DNA from: Azolla pinnata
Taxonomy: Eukaryota > Streptophyta > Polypodiopsida > Salviniales > Salviniaceae
Assembly (NCBI GenBank): GCA_037176905.1
Contig: JBBBWG010026856.1
Location: 19,412 to 60,844, forward strand
Direction: 5' to 3'
Length of the DNA: 41,433 bases
Numbering within the stretch: the stretch's first letter is position 1; each line of letters starts with the position of its first letter. The notes beneath the pieces are model-generated. The model saw only the letters and a list, made by a program, of their open reading frames with translations. It had not been told where the DNA came from and searched no databases. This document shows, in pieces, positions 1-12,600 of this stretch. Position numbers and translations under genes: made by a program.

Positions 1-268
1 TTGTGTGACATTTGACTTGCAAGTGATGATGTTTGGCATTGGAGCTATAAGTGATGATGTCTAGCATTTGAGTTGCATGTGATGATGTTTGGCATTGGAG
101 TTGCAGCTAACGATGTGTGACATTTGAGTTGCAGGTGATGAAGTCTAGCACTGGGGCAATAGGTGATGATGTCTAGCATTTCAGTTGTAGTTGGCAATGT
201 CTGGCATTTGAGCTGCAACTGTTGATGTTTGGCATTTGAGCTACAGCTGGTGATGTTTGGCATTGGGT
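1..268. repeat. 28-bp minisatellite at the left edge
   Basis: About nine and a half head-to-tail units of 28 bases run from the window edge to about 268. Units begin near 24, 52, 80, 108, 136, 164, 192, 220 and 248, each around a core such as TGATGATGTCTAGCATTTGA. Copies differ at several positions. The period is not a multiple of three and the reading frame shifts each unit, so the minus-strand open frame here is a by-product. The array probably extends to the left of the window. Confidence 0.85.
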
Positions 269-986
269 AATGTAGGCATGCAAATAGTGTCTCTTAAACG
301 TAGTCGACAAGTCTTGGGACCAAAGCTACCGTAAATCTAATTATCAACCGCTCTTGAGCCCAAAACATTGGGAAATGAAATGCCAGTTTGGGCTTGGCCA
401 ATGCCAATATGGCATTGATGAGGTCAGAGCTCCGACTCGCAACCTGCTCTTGCTCCTGATCATTGATGTAAGTAAACCAAACCAAAGTTTAACATGAGCT
501 CAAAACAATGATTACAACAATTGCCCCGACATCCAGCACTAGATACGAGATGATCGATGTTCTGAAGGGCTAGATTCAAAGAAGGCACATCATCATCATC
601 GCCACCACCATCATCACCATCATCCAATGTTTGGTCAAGCGGGGACAAACATCCATTCCACATGGCATACTACCCCTCATCCCAATTGCAATTTGCCAGC
701 TCCAAAGAACAGGCCATGTCTCCACTTAGTACAGATGTTGTCCCTTACAGATACTTGAGACGGTAGCAAATCCGCAGAATGAGAAACGAAAGTCGCCCAA
801 TGACATTGATAACACAACCATACGAACACATCGCAAATATGTAGCAAAACATATGATTACAGGCTTGCAAATAAAAGACTCGCAAACACTGGTTTTTTTT
901 CGAATGCTATGGACAAAGCCGAGACTGACTCGAACCATGATTATTGAAGGCATGATGCACACTGCAGATTGATTCGAACAAAGCTT
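269..986. other. Gene-free spacer downstream of SEC6 copy 1
   Basis: I see no recognisable gene. The stretch holds a short CAT/CAC microsatellite at about 587-626, which gives an acidic run in a small minus-strand frame (460-663) that I regard as chance. The part next to 986 is expected to contain the 3' UTR and polyadenylation region of the minus-strand SEC6 gene, but no site stands out clearly. Confidence 0.5.
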
Positions 987-3900
987 TTACCACCGCATCG
1001 ATGGAGTCTTTGACAAGCATCGGAGCCTACTGAAGAGCAGCCCTTTTTGAGGAGGACCCCCCTTGAAAATGGTTTTATTGTATATCTCTCTACATTCCTG
1101 CACCACCTGTTAACGACAAACCCCAATGAGACCGATGATTGGCAAAAAATTGACAATCGATCATCTTTGAGTTACTTGTCTGTGATTCCTCCTACCGTTC
1201 GAACAACTTTCCTCGGGATACCTTCCCGAAGCGCTAGCACCTTCTCAACAACTTCCGGCTGTCAAAGCATTCGATCATTTTCCCCATGAACATGTCTTAG
1301 CAATCATGAGTAAGTTAATGCCAAAAAACAGAATCATCTCTATGAATAACAAAGCTGCAAAGCCCACCGGACAGTCTGGTTGGTCTTGCAAGAGGCCGGC
1401 ATAAGCCACTACAAAATCATTCTCACTTGTTGCTGATGCTAGCTCCCTCAGGTAAGCTAATGGTTGCATGCATTTCTCAACTTTCTGTTTCCAGGATAAG
1501 CACAAAGTCGATGGTAAAAGAGCATTTCAAATACCAGTAAAGGAGCTATGGCTATTGAAAATTCTCTGTTGCTTGAGACACCAGTCTTACCTGTTGGTTG
1601 ATCTCGGTACAGAAAAACACTCTTAACGCTTCTTCATCAGTAGACATTTGTTCCAGCGTCTCTTGCCTGATATAATTCCGCTGTGGATGACATGGACATA
1701 TCCTGCTAAATGGTCGACAAACAAAATACATCTTCAAGGAACAAAATAACCGATGATGGAACATACCTGGGTAAGCAGGTAGTCCACAAAGACAATTATA
1801 GTTTCTTCCAAGCATAATTCAACAGACCACTGATAACCTCTATCTCTGACAAATCTATGGAAAAGAATGACAAATTCAGTTTTTATGGCCCACCAGTTTC
1901 GAGCCCAAAACAAGTAACAAAACCATCTTCCTTACATACAATTTTATACTAGAGAAGTAGTCACGGAGAGTTTCTACAAGGCAACTGGTTACATGCCCTT
2001 CATACCAATCTGATGCAACAGTAGTACTTTAAAAGGGCGAACAGATGACTGATTTACTGAAGATAACCAGGATACTGGTTCACCTTTCTGATAAAGTTTG
2101 GTGAGCAAATCCTTAACACCTCCGTCTTCAAAAATTGCTTTCACAACTCGCTGAACACCTTCCTGCTCAAAGGAAATGTTTTCAAGCAGTTTGGTTGGTC
2201 CTATTAAACAAAATTTTTAATTGTGAAAATGCGGGGTTAACAGACCTTGGCAACTTCAAGAAAACCTTTGCACGTATCTTCAAAATTGACCTGCAACAGA
2301 CATTCCATGAGCAAAATCATGAACAGTGGAAGCAAGACTCAAATAAACTGAAAGATACAAGGCAGAAGAGCACCTAAAGCAAAGCTTTAAGAATTACCAA
2401 GAAACGAAGGCTACTATCACGAACTTGAATATCAGAACAAGATGGGAAATGGACCTAGGAGACTACAGAGTAGAGGTATGAATAAATGAAACATTAAAAC
2501 CCTTTACGATAGTAGGAGAACAAAGCACATTAGTGAACTGTTCATGGCAGCACATAATCTCATTAGCAGGTCAGTTAGTATCGTGAAATTAGATGGACTG
2601 CACCCACGTGGTCTCAAAAAGAGAGGCGATCACCTTTCATGTCTTGTGATTATGGTGTTAGTTTGTTAATAGCAAGTGAAGACAGGAACATGTTTCGACT
2701 AGGCATTCCGTGATGAAATGCTAACCTCTCAAGGGAATGCGAACACATACAGATTTCAGATGAAGCATAAATAAAATAAGCCTGTAAACCCAAAGATTTG
2801 ATTAAAATTTAAGACTTCTATACCAACTTTTTAACAGTTAATTGCTAAAAATTCTCTTCAATCATTAGCCTCTAATGACTCAATGGTATGACTTGCTATG
2901 CCACCAAAAGAAACTCTAAATTCACAAAACACATCATGGTTACCTTCTCCTCATAACGTACTGCCAAAGTTTCCCTAATACTAAGGCTAAGCTCTTTTGA
3001 TAGGTCATAGCAGCGCAAATTGTTGTTCACCTGTGAAAAATCAGATTAATCATTATCATACTTCAACTCATGAAACCACTTACATGAACAGAACTTTGTT
3101 ACAATAGCGCATGTAAGTTCAAGTCCAGGGTCCCCGGGATCCTTTATAAGTAGTCGCTGAGCTGCCTGAAAGTTACTCATTACCTGTAAAGTATTGCTGA
3201 GAGTTAATCACAGAAATGGAAGGTTTACTATATAATTTCGATTCAGCTTAAGAGATCCCAAAGAAGCCATTTCATAACATTATTACTGTGATTACAGCAA
3301 GACCGATGCGATACAGCATCACATCGGAGCTACTCGCTTCTACAACATGATATTGCTCACTTAATATTCGGAACAAATCAACAGCTGCCATGGTATAGCA
3401 TTTTCCATCTTCAGTTCGTTTTACAGGGTGCTCCTTTTCCAGATTCAAAATATTGGTGCACCAATCCTAATATTCAAATCAGAAGATTTTCACCAGAAGT
3501 CCTCAGCTTGATGCACAATATACTTGTTATATGATTTACCTGCATTGCTTGCTGCATACGATCAACATATGTGTCGATCAAAGGATCCATTGCCCCACTC
3601 TCAGCACAGACTTGTGCTAGTGATTGATCAACTCCTAAACTGAGCAGTTGTTCCTCATATTGTGCAACCCAGCTTGCTACCTATAGGGTAAAAGTTTCTG
3701 ATGCAAGCTCAATTTCAAATTAGCCTAGAGTACATGACAAAAGCAAGATGCATCCATAAGACAAAATTATAGACATAAGCGCTATGGAAATCAACTGTTT
3801 ACAATGTTTGAACAATTCGCCAATGGGTGTACATCATTTTTTAGGGGCTAAAGAAGCATGAATCCCTTTCAATCCTTATTAAGGACTATGTCCCACCTTT

Positions 3901-6900
3901 AAGCTATCAGTTATATCTGTAATAAACAGGACAGCCCATGTTGGATAGCAAAAGCTCAAGTCAACTGGATCACAAAGTTCTAACCTTTGCCAGGGGAATT
4001 TCTACAGTTTCCTCGAGAGATGGTTGTTCGAGTAAAATCGAAGAGACCTTATGCAGTTAGATTTATTAAAGTTTTTCTGCTCCCAAGATGAGATGATGGT
4101 CCACGTGGAGCTATTTCCATCAGATTCATAAACAACTCTAAAATTCAAAGAGAAATTAATATTTCTTTCTTTCTTCCATTGATCTTGCAACATCCCAAAT
4201 TTTCTGATCTGGAGAATTCAAAGCATATTTTATGTCATATATATCCCCTACGGCTATATACAATAGGTCCCCAACTATCACTCACATTGGCTTGTAAACA
4301 GAACCCTAAATAAAGTATCTGACTCTCCTGACCTTCATCTTAAAAGCACCCTCCAATTGATGAGGGAATGCACTGCATGCAGCTACGGATTATGATTGCA
4401 CATACCAGTCTTTAAGGGCTACTCTATGATGCATGATTTCGTAGAATGAAAGTCATCAACTCCTCTACATAAACATCTAAATCAGTGAAGACGTGCTTCA
4501 TGAAAAGCAACGTGACAAACCTTTAGTATTTCTGGATTCGTAAGATTGTTAATCTTATCTACAAGCTTACTCAGCATTTGGAGAAAACGCTCGGTATAAA
4601 GCTGTACAATAGTCACAAAGATTGCATATCTGAATGATAAAAAAAAAAGATTGCTCAGCATCTAAAACAGCCATCAAGATAGTACGAAAAACAAAAAAAC
4701 AAAGAAAGATACATGAACGTCCTTTACGAGGCCAGAATGGCCCAAACTAAAGACTTCCTCTTCCCTTGTTCTCTATTTCTTAAGAACAGCGAACCAAATA
4801 AAGTGTAAGTAGAAATAAACATGATCCATACACAACTCAATCCTGTTGTGTTGTCATTGAGAAACACGGACCATACACACCTTGATCCAAATGAAATATG
4901 AATTTTCTCATTAAGATATCTATCTGATCCTCAAAATTCAAGGAAATCACATAGTCATTGTCATGCCACGGGTTGCACTTATCTTTTCTAACATATGCTC
5001 TAATAGCCTAGATTTTTCCAATTGCAAGGAAAAGGACAGCCTAACATTGTATATTTCAAATGGGTGCATGGAGAGTTCATATATAAGTTTCTTTTAATTT
5101 TTAACAGGATTCTGAATGACAGTTCTCTCGAACCTGTGCTTAGTAACCAGGGGTAGGATTTAAACTAACCGCGGTGGAAAGCATGGAGCAACATAATCAT
5201 GTATGTCAGGTAATTCTCCAGCAATCTGTCACGAAATGCGGAGAATAAGCTGCTGATACATTCTGAGATCAAGGAAAGGGAACATTTTCTGTTCTTATTA
5301 CTCACTGCACTAGCTTCTTTCAAGGCTGAATCCAGATCTTTGTCTACGAGCTGCAGAATGCATATTGACATATTGAAAGTTTAGACTGATGAAGGAGTAC
5401 TAAAACATAATGACCAAATAACAGAAGTTATTCCATCTCCCCACAATCTCTTGCTACCCTCTTGTCTTCATCAACTTTTACTTCTTTATTGCTGTCTGCA
5501 ATAGTCCTTTAGCTCTTACATTGAAAATTAGCAAGTCAAAACGCTTCTCCACAGCCCATGCAATTTCTTGGAAGCACCTCTGCTTATAATTTCTTCCTTG
5601 CTTCCCATTTGCATAATAGTCCGATAATCTTGGGGGAATCATTCCCATTGCATATTGCTCTGACGACCTGATGTTCCACACTAGTATAAGAAGACATTAT
5701 TCTACTCCTCAAACTATTTACTAGCTAAAACTTTCACCTCTTATTGCCTCTGTCACTAGCTAAACCTGAGGTTGATCTTCCTTCAAATTCAGCAGCTTCA
5801 TCTTGCTGCTCTTGATCTAACATCTCTTGCATCTCCACGACTCTGAAGAAAAAGGATACATTACTTACAGAACTTTCGTAGGTATTAGTGTGCACCTGTG
5901 ATTTTAATTCAATGATAAAAACTGACGAAATGCATTTGAACATTATTCTTCAGTCTGCTAATTTGTACATTGGAATATTTCCACATTTCCCATCACTTGC
6001 AATGACTTAATAATTCTGGAACATGATGTAAGTTTCCAATCTCTTACAACCCAGTCTAACAAACCCAAATCTACCGTCTTGCCGAGGTTTCAAATAAACA
6101 TCTAATCGTATATAATACCTAGACACTCATAATGAAAACAGCACCTTTTAGCTTGGACAAAACAAAACATACCTCAAAGCTTGAACTAATGTTTGTGGAC
6201 TGTAAAAGACAAAACAATGAAGTAATGTCAGAAGAAAGAAGTCCAAATAAGTAATGTCTTTGAATTAATAATTACCTGTCCTTAGAGAGTTTGTAGAAAT
6301 TCCGAATATAACCCCAAAGTGGTAACTCAAATTTCTCCCTGGTCTTGTTGACATTTTCAAAGCTCTCACTCAAAGATAAAATCTTGATTCAGATTTGATC
6401 TCAGACGTGAACATATCATACGTGTAATCATAGCATTAATGCAAACCTCGATTTACACGTCTCCTCTTTACGAGATGATGATGTTGTTTCCAAGGCAAAA
6501 CGTTTTTGACCTTCATACACAGTAAGTCTCTGCGACATCACAGTAAGGTTCTATTGAATGGAAGATTCTACTTTTTACTCTATGATCCAAAGCCACAAAT
6601 AGCTATTAACACAAAGAATTTTTATTGCAGAACGGCATAAAGTTGGCAGACCTCAAATGCGTCCACAAGCTGCGCGTTATCAGCAAAAGGATCTCTTTCA
6701 TCAGTAGCTTTTATTGATATTGACACTATATCATCCACATCCTACAGTTCACAGGATAATGTTCTCAACACAAAATATAATGCAAGATACCTTTATATGT
6801 ATACATTTGAGTACATAGCCAAATAGAAGACACATATCGCTCGTTTTTGTGAAGGTGGCATGGCTTATTACTGGGAATATAAATCTGAAATACTATCTGT

Positions 6901-8215
6901 TTGAGCCAAAAAATTTCTGGCATGGCATTATAGCTTCATAACTGCTGTTGAAGCTTCATCTAGGGTTCTGCTGAAATGGAGTTATGATTCATGTCCTTTG
7001 CTGGATCTGTCATATCCTTTGCTGCTACGCCATTCAAAAATGTGAAAGCATATTTCACACATACAAAAAGTAGAAAATTGGAGAGTTTTTTAGAGCAAAC
7101 CTTTGAGGTTGTATCCAGATTATGTTTTCTAAAACTGGACAATGAAGCAAGATCATAATTGTTGATCAGTGAATGACACTCCCTACGTAACCTGAAACAG
7201 AGAAATCATGAAATCAGAATAAATGTTATGCAACAGTATTAAAATTATGTTATTAACACTGAATCACAAGCTATGCGTCATTCAGAACGTCAAACAGAGA
7301 CCAATGAAACGCAATATCTGAGCTGAAGCCTGAAACGCCTACTTGCAAGGAGCATAACATAAAGTTCTATGTCAGTGACCAGGCAGCAACACGAGAAAGA
7401 CAGCGAACTGTGTGATTTTAAAGAAATGGCTTTCTCTGATTTTGGATGGCTGGAATGCTGTAAGAATGTTTCAGATTACCGAAGAGAATGCGTCAAGGAC
7501 ATATAAGCCTTACTTGTCGATGAAAGCAAAATTTTCCAGCAGTTGCGGGATTGCTATTTGGGAAGTATCAAGCCTAACTTCAGTTCCGGATCCTGCTGGC
7601 TCCATCTGTAAGGAACAAATATCAATAAAATGCCCGACAGTAAAATCAATCTGATAAGGGAAAACGGCATAATATAAGAGAAAAAAACCATATTCCAAGA
7701 GACAGGGATCAATAAGTCATAATGTATGTAAGCGTATATGCATGTATGTACGTATTGTATGAATGCATAGATGGATGAGGATGCATGCATTCATGCATGA
7801 AACAAGAAGGTAAATGCATGAATGCATGTATATGTGCATGTAATGCATGAGTGCAGGTGTGTGTGTGTGTAATGCAGGAATGCGTGCGTGTGCGTACGTA
7901 ATGCTTGACAGCATGTATGTGCGGATGCAATGCATGGAATGCATGTATGCGTGCATCCATGAGTGTTGCACGTATGAATGCATGCATGCATGCGCAAAAG
8001 CGACCACATCTGAACGGAAGGAGGAAAGCATGGAACGCGATGCACTGCAAAGACACAGTAAGGCAGGAAGGAGTCAGAGGGATGATGACCTGCAAGCGCT
8101 GAAGATAATCGGAGCGAATGGAAGCCATGGAAGACAAGGAGGCGGGGGATGACAAGAATCTGAGCAAATCTCGGATGGCGGCGTCGCGGGCTTCCTCAGA
8201 AGCATCCTGCGCCAT
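987..8215 (-). CDS. SEC6: SEC6/EXOC3 exocyst subunit, copy 1 (24 exons, exon 2 lost)
   Basis: SEC6 is a core exocyst subunit that tethers secretory vesicles to the plasma membrane before SNARE fusion. Exons read by hand (plus coordinates): 8090-8215, 7514-7605, 7101-7191, 6652-6741, 6447-6529, 6276-6368, 6173-6199, 5738-5842, 5520-5667, 5306-5350, 5170-5225, 4521-4629, 3540-3680, 3287-3466, 3103-3183, 2944-3030, 2246-2290, 2084-2162, 1940-2009, 1767-1854, 1591-1680, 1368-1484, 1196-1258, 987-1106. All join in frame at GT-AG borders to give 741 codons; plant SEC6 is about 750. Family landmarks include [74 protein letters not shown] and LREGIPRK. The start is [18 protein letters not shown]. Against copy 2 (9673-17991) it lacks the 13-residue second exon and has many more substitutions, especially in the N-terminal third (e.g. 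LRRECHSL for LCQDCQSL). No stop or frameshift was found, so it is probably functional but diverging. Confidence 0.93.
7718..7995. repeat. CATGCA/TGTATG-rich purine-pyrimidine tract in intron 1
   Basis: Intron 1 of SEC6 copy 1 carries about 280 bases made largely of ATGCATG, ATGTATG, TGCGTGCG and a (GT)n run at 7858-7870. Many CATGCA/TGCATG cores are present, which match the plant RY motif bound by B3-domain factors. The alternating purine-pyrimidine pattern could also favour Z-DNA. The several overlapping open frames here only reflect the lack of stops in such sequence. The tract lies where the lost exon 2 would be expected. Confidence 0.7.
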
Positions 8216-8298
8216 AGCCTGAACTGGCTCTTCTTCCTCGATCTGCGCCTGCTCCCTGTCTCTCCCGATCTCGATCTCGATCCCGATCCCGATCTTCG

Positions 8299-8660
8299 TC
8301 TGTGCTTCTTCATGGAGTTCGTCGTCTGCAGCCTTCAGACGTTGACTCTCAACACCGCATTCTAAACATGTATTTTACAGCGTATAAAAAACCCCCCCGT
8401 GCGTATTTATACGCCGTATTCCCACATTTGGAACACGTTTATACGCCATATAAAAACAACCGGACGTATTTATACGCCGATATTTGGTATTCGTCTCTCT
8501 GCTTCATCGTGGAGTTCGTCATCTCTAGCATTCTGACCTTGACTCTCAACAAACGTGTTTTTACGCCGTATTAAAAAAAAACCGGATGAATTTATACGCC
8601 GTATTCCCTCTCGTACTTGCACCCTAGAAAAAATACTCGGCACTGTTTATACGCCGTTTC
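8299..8660. repeat. Duplicated promoter-proximal block with ATACGCCGTAT palindromes
   Basis: Directly upstream of SEC6 copy 1, a block of about 190 bases is present twice, starting near 8303 and 8493. Both copies contain TGGAGTTCGTC followed by TTGACTCTCAACA, then two or more TTTATACGCCGTAT-type elements. Near-copies lie around 8407, 8438, 8468, 8559, 8590 and 8647. ATACG-C-CGTAT is a palindrome with a single central base. The position suggests a 5' UTR or promoter element of the minus-strand gene; function is inference. Confidence 0.6.
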
Positions 8661-8840
8661 CATGATGTATTCTTCATGTTGATCACACAGACGCCAAGAA
8701 GTTATCTGACTGTAGACGTTAGGCTCATGTAGCTGATACGACTTTCTCAAGCCTTTCCGCTTTGCAGATGGACGATCCCAGAAAGATTAGATTTTCCGTA
8801 TTATCGTCGACTATGTTGTCTATGTTTACTATGCTTGGCG

Positions 8841-8858
8841 TTTAGGGTTTAGGGTTTA
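8841..8858. promoter_or_regulatory. Telo-box-like TTTAGGG pair
   Basis: Two perfect TTTAGGG units followed by TTTA stand alone here between the two SEC6 genes. Single or double telomere motifs (AAACCCTA, the telo-box) are common in plant promoters of growth-related genes. This pair is about 630 bases upstream of SEC6 copy 1. Regulatory use is inferred from position only. Confidence 0.4.
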
Positions 8859-9672
8859 CTATGCTTCATCGATGTTATCGAAGCTTTCACTCCTTGAGAG
8901 AATTAAAGCTATATCATGGGAAAATATCAAGAACCTAGTCGATGCCTAATCTAGAGCAAAATCAGCACCCTCTAACATTAGTTAAAATAGATCTTGGATG
9001 ATCGATCTACTTTTGTTTTATTTTCCCCGATCACTAATTGTCTTTTCCACTTAATTTTTAGCATAAAAACTAGGCTACTTATCATCGAAGAGTTTTACCA
9101 ACCCCATCATAAAATGTTGTCAGTTATCTTAGGTTCTTAGAATATGTGGGAAGTCTTCACTTGGCTATGTTCGCCGAAAGATTTGGATTGATTTCATTTA
9201 GTAACTTACAAAGTAGCTAAGGTTTTTTGTATTCTCATGTTTTAATACAAACACATTTGTGAGACAAAAAAAGGATTTAGAATGGACCCTCATAGACAGC
9301 ACATGCATACAAGAATGTTGCCTCACAAAGTGTGCACTTCACAATACATCTGCCAGATTTTTCTTCCTCTACTTTTTTTTCTTTTTGTGACCATCAAAAC
9401 CCATTGGAATGCAGAGAATTCACCAAAAATAAATAGCTTTGCATCTCATGCCTTCTGTATTCTGTATGTTGGTAGCCGGATAACACGCTTCACCACGAGA
9501 TTTTGAAATGAACATTAAGATGCAAGTACTGCTTTGTGAGAAAAATGTTTTAAGAGAAACACGGTGGCGAAAGTATGCCGACTAGAAAGAATAAATTTCA
9601 TCTGCTGCTCAATATGGTGAACATACATTTCTTGTATCACAGAACCGCAATGGAATGCTGCACATCAGTTGT
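8859..9672. other. Intergenic spacer between the SEC6 tandem copies
   Basis: This AT-rich stretch lies between the telomere motifs and the stop codon of SEC6 copy 2. I see no conserved coding sequence. Open frames at 9282-9506 and 9575-9796 do not resemble known proteins, and the second overlaps the last exon of the minus-strand SEC6 gene. The 3' UTR of copy 2 and distal promoter of copy 1 should both be here. Confidence 0.5.
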
Positions 9673-12600
9673 TTACCGCCACTTTAATGTAGCCTTTGGC
9701 AAGCACGAAAGCCTACTGAAGACTAACCCTGGTTTCGGAAGAACTCCACTGGCAATGCTTTTATTGTATATATCTCTACAATTTTGCATGACCTGAAATA
9801 CAAAGCCAAATGAGACTGACAGAAATAAATTACTTAGATTTTGCACTTGCTTGGAACATCATCTCGTACCTCACGGGCATCTTTCCTTGGAATACCTTCC
9901 CGAAGCGCCAGCACCTTCTCAACAACCTCAGGCTGCAAAATAATAAAAGTTCCATTTCTATCTTGACACACAATGGGTAAGATGAAGGTCAAGAGAACAA
10001 AGACCAAAAGTTGTGGCCTACAGGACAATCTGGTTGGCTTTGCAACAAGTTTGAATAAGCAAACCCAAAATCCTCTACATTTGCTGCAGATGCTAGCTCC
10101 CTCATGTCGGCCAATGGTTGCACACGTTTCTCAACTTTCTGTTTACAGGAAAAGGACAAAGCTAATGATAAACAACAGCACACTAGAACAGTAAAATGAT
10201 AAGGTCTTCTGTGGTTTTTGAGGCATGAAAACTCACCTGTTGGTTCAGAATGGTATTGAAATAACCTGACAGAACTTCTTCATCAAGAGTTATTCGTTCT
10301 AGCGTCTCTTCTCTGATATGCGTCCGCTGGATGATCAGATGCGATCCATATATTTGGGTGAGCCATTGACAAACAACTCAACAACGAGGAGCAAATCAAC
10401 AAACGATCACCATACCTGGGTAAGTAGATGGTCTACATAGACAACAATTGTTTCCTCCAAGCATAACTCAACACACCTTCGGTACGATCTCTCTTCAAGA
10501 AACCTATGGGGAAGAAAACAATCACATTTTTCACAACCCTGCTCAATGCCTTTCTTAAAAAAATAAAACACAATGCTTTGGTCGTACTTTTGAATATCAG
10601 CGAAGTAGTCACTGAAAGTTTCAACCAGATACTCCGTTACAAGGCCATCATACCACTCTAAACCAGCAATCAATAAGTTAGTAAATAACATCCCAACATT
10701 TAGTGACAAACTACAGACAATCATCTTAATCATTCACCTTTCAGATAAAGTTTGGCAAGCAAATCCTTCACACCTGGGTCCTCAAAAATTGATTTTACAA
10801 CTCGTTGCACACCTTCCTGTTCGATTTCATATGATTTCAAGCAATTCAATTTGATTAGTCACCAGACTTTTTTCTATCAATGTTATAAGCTGTAACATTA
10901 CAGAAATTCAGGTTAACGGACCTTGGCAACTTCTAGGAAGCCTTTGCACGTATCTTCAAAATTGATCTGGAAGATGCATACACTTTCTCAACAAAACTAT
11001 GAGACGTAGAATAAAGAGGCAGATAAGGATACAAACAAAGATCCTAGGCTTTCTAGAAATTGGAGGAATAACATCACAAACTAGCATACCAGACAGGGAG
11101 GGAAGTAAGTTTATGAACTAACTACAATGATAACATGGCTTACAAGAACGACTCAAATTAAATAATACTATATCAGAAAAGCTAGCCAAGGGAAAAACAT
11201 AATCTTGTTACGAGCTTAAATACACTGGAACACCTAATTTCTAGGAGATCTCCAGCATGAGCTAATCCAAGAAGGGAACATCTTGAAGGAAGGACACATA
11301 AAAGGTTCAGTGTCATTCTATTTGGGGAGGCATAAAACAAACGTCAATAGAACTGCTACCGAAGATTGTCTACCACTCAATCACATACACCATAAACTCC
11401 CTTCAAAAATAAAGGCCTACAAAAGATTTCCATCAATATCCGAACCAATTATTGAATAAATTCTCTAATGATTTCATCAACTTAAGATATGAGCAGAGTA
11501 CCATTAGCTTCCACAATCCTTATCCCTACTAGTGTCTTTACTCCTGTTGAGAAGGCAAGTTCACAGAATCCTAATGAAGTACATATAGCATTCACCTGCT
11601 CCACATAATATAGAGTCAACGCCTCCATGATAGTGTGGCTGAGCTCTATTGATAAATCATAGCAGCGTAAATTGTTGTTCACCTGTGAAATCATCCTGGT
11701 CACAAAATCTCTATATATTCTGATCCAAGGTATCTCTAAATGAGCAGTGTCACCGTACCATAGCACATATAAGTTCAAGTTCTAAATCCTCTGGATCCTC
11801 TAACCGTGACCGCTCAGCAGCTTGAAAATCAGCCATTACCTAAAAGAAGATAATTTTGGGGGGTTAATACAGCGACAGGAGAGTCAAGTTTGCATCCTCT
11901 CAATTTAACAAACAGAGTCCCCAAACAATCCAACAAACTCAAAATCCATAAATGCATTACCTGGATTACAGCAAGAGCAATACGGTAAAGCATCACGTCT
12001 GTGCTACTCTCCTCCACAACTTGTACTTGCTCACCTAAGATTCGAAACAAATCAACAGCTGCCATAGTATAGCATTTTCCATCTTCAGTTTGTTTAACAG
12101 GGTGCACTTTATCAGCCTCTAGAATATTGGTATACCAAACCTAAAATACACCAGCCAAGCAATATTAAAAACATATACTCTAACAGAAAAAACTTAGCAT
12201 GAGCATGTATCAAGCATTTTTGGCTTGTTTTCTAGAATATTGGTATACCGAACCTAAAATACACCAGCCAAGCAATATTAAAAACATATACTCTCACAGA
12301 AAAAACTAAGCATGAGCATGTATCAAGCATTTTTAACTTGTTCTTTTTATCGTAAGAACCTGCATTGCTTTTTGCATACGATCAACATATGCATTCATTA
12401 AGGGGTCCATTGCTCCGCTCTCAGCACAGACTTGTGCAAGCGATTGATCAACTCCTAAACTCATAAGTTGGTCCTGATATTGCACAACCCAGCTTGCTAC
12501 CTGCAGCATAAAATTTCCCAACCAACCGTGGTAACTACAACATAAGCAAGCTCATTACAAACTGGTGTGTCATACACCACTAGCTTAACTAACAATCATA

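Noticed and set aside
7709-8215. 168-codon minus-strand frame starting at the SEC6 copy 1 start
   Set aside because: Only the first 42 codons are exon 1. The rest is intronic TGCATG-type repeat with a His/Cys/Ala-rich pattern.
9834-10028. Early stop of SEC6 copy 2 after ...SKCKI
   Set aside because: This reads through a good donor at 9869. Splicing from 9870 to 9792 yields the conserved C-terminus ([17 protein letters not shown]) ending at 9673.
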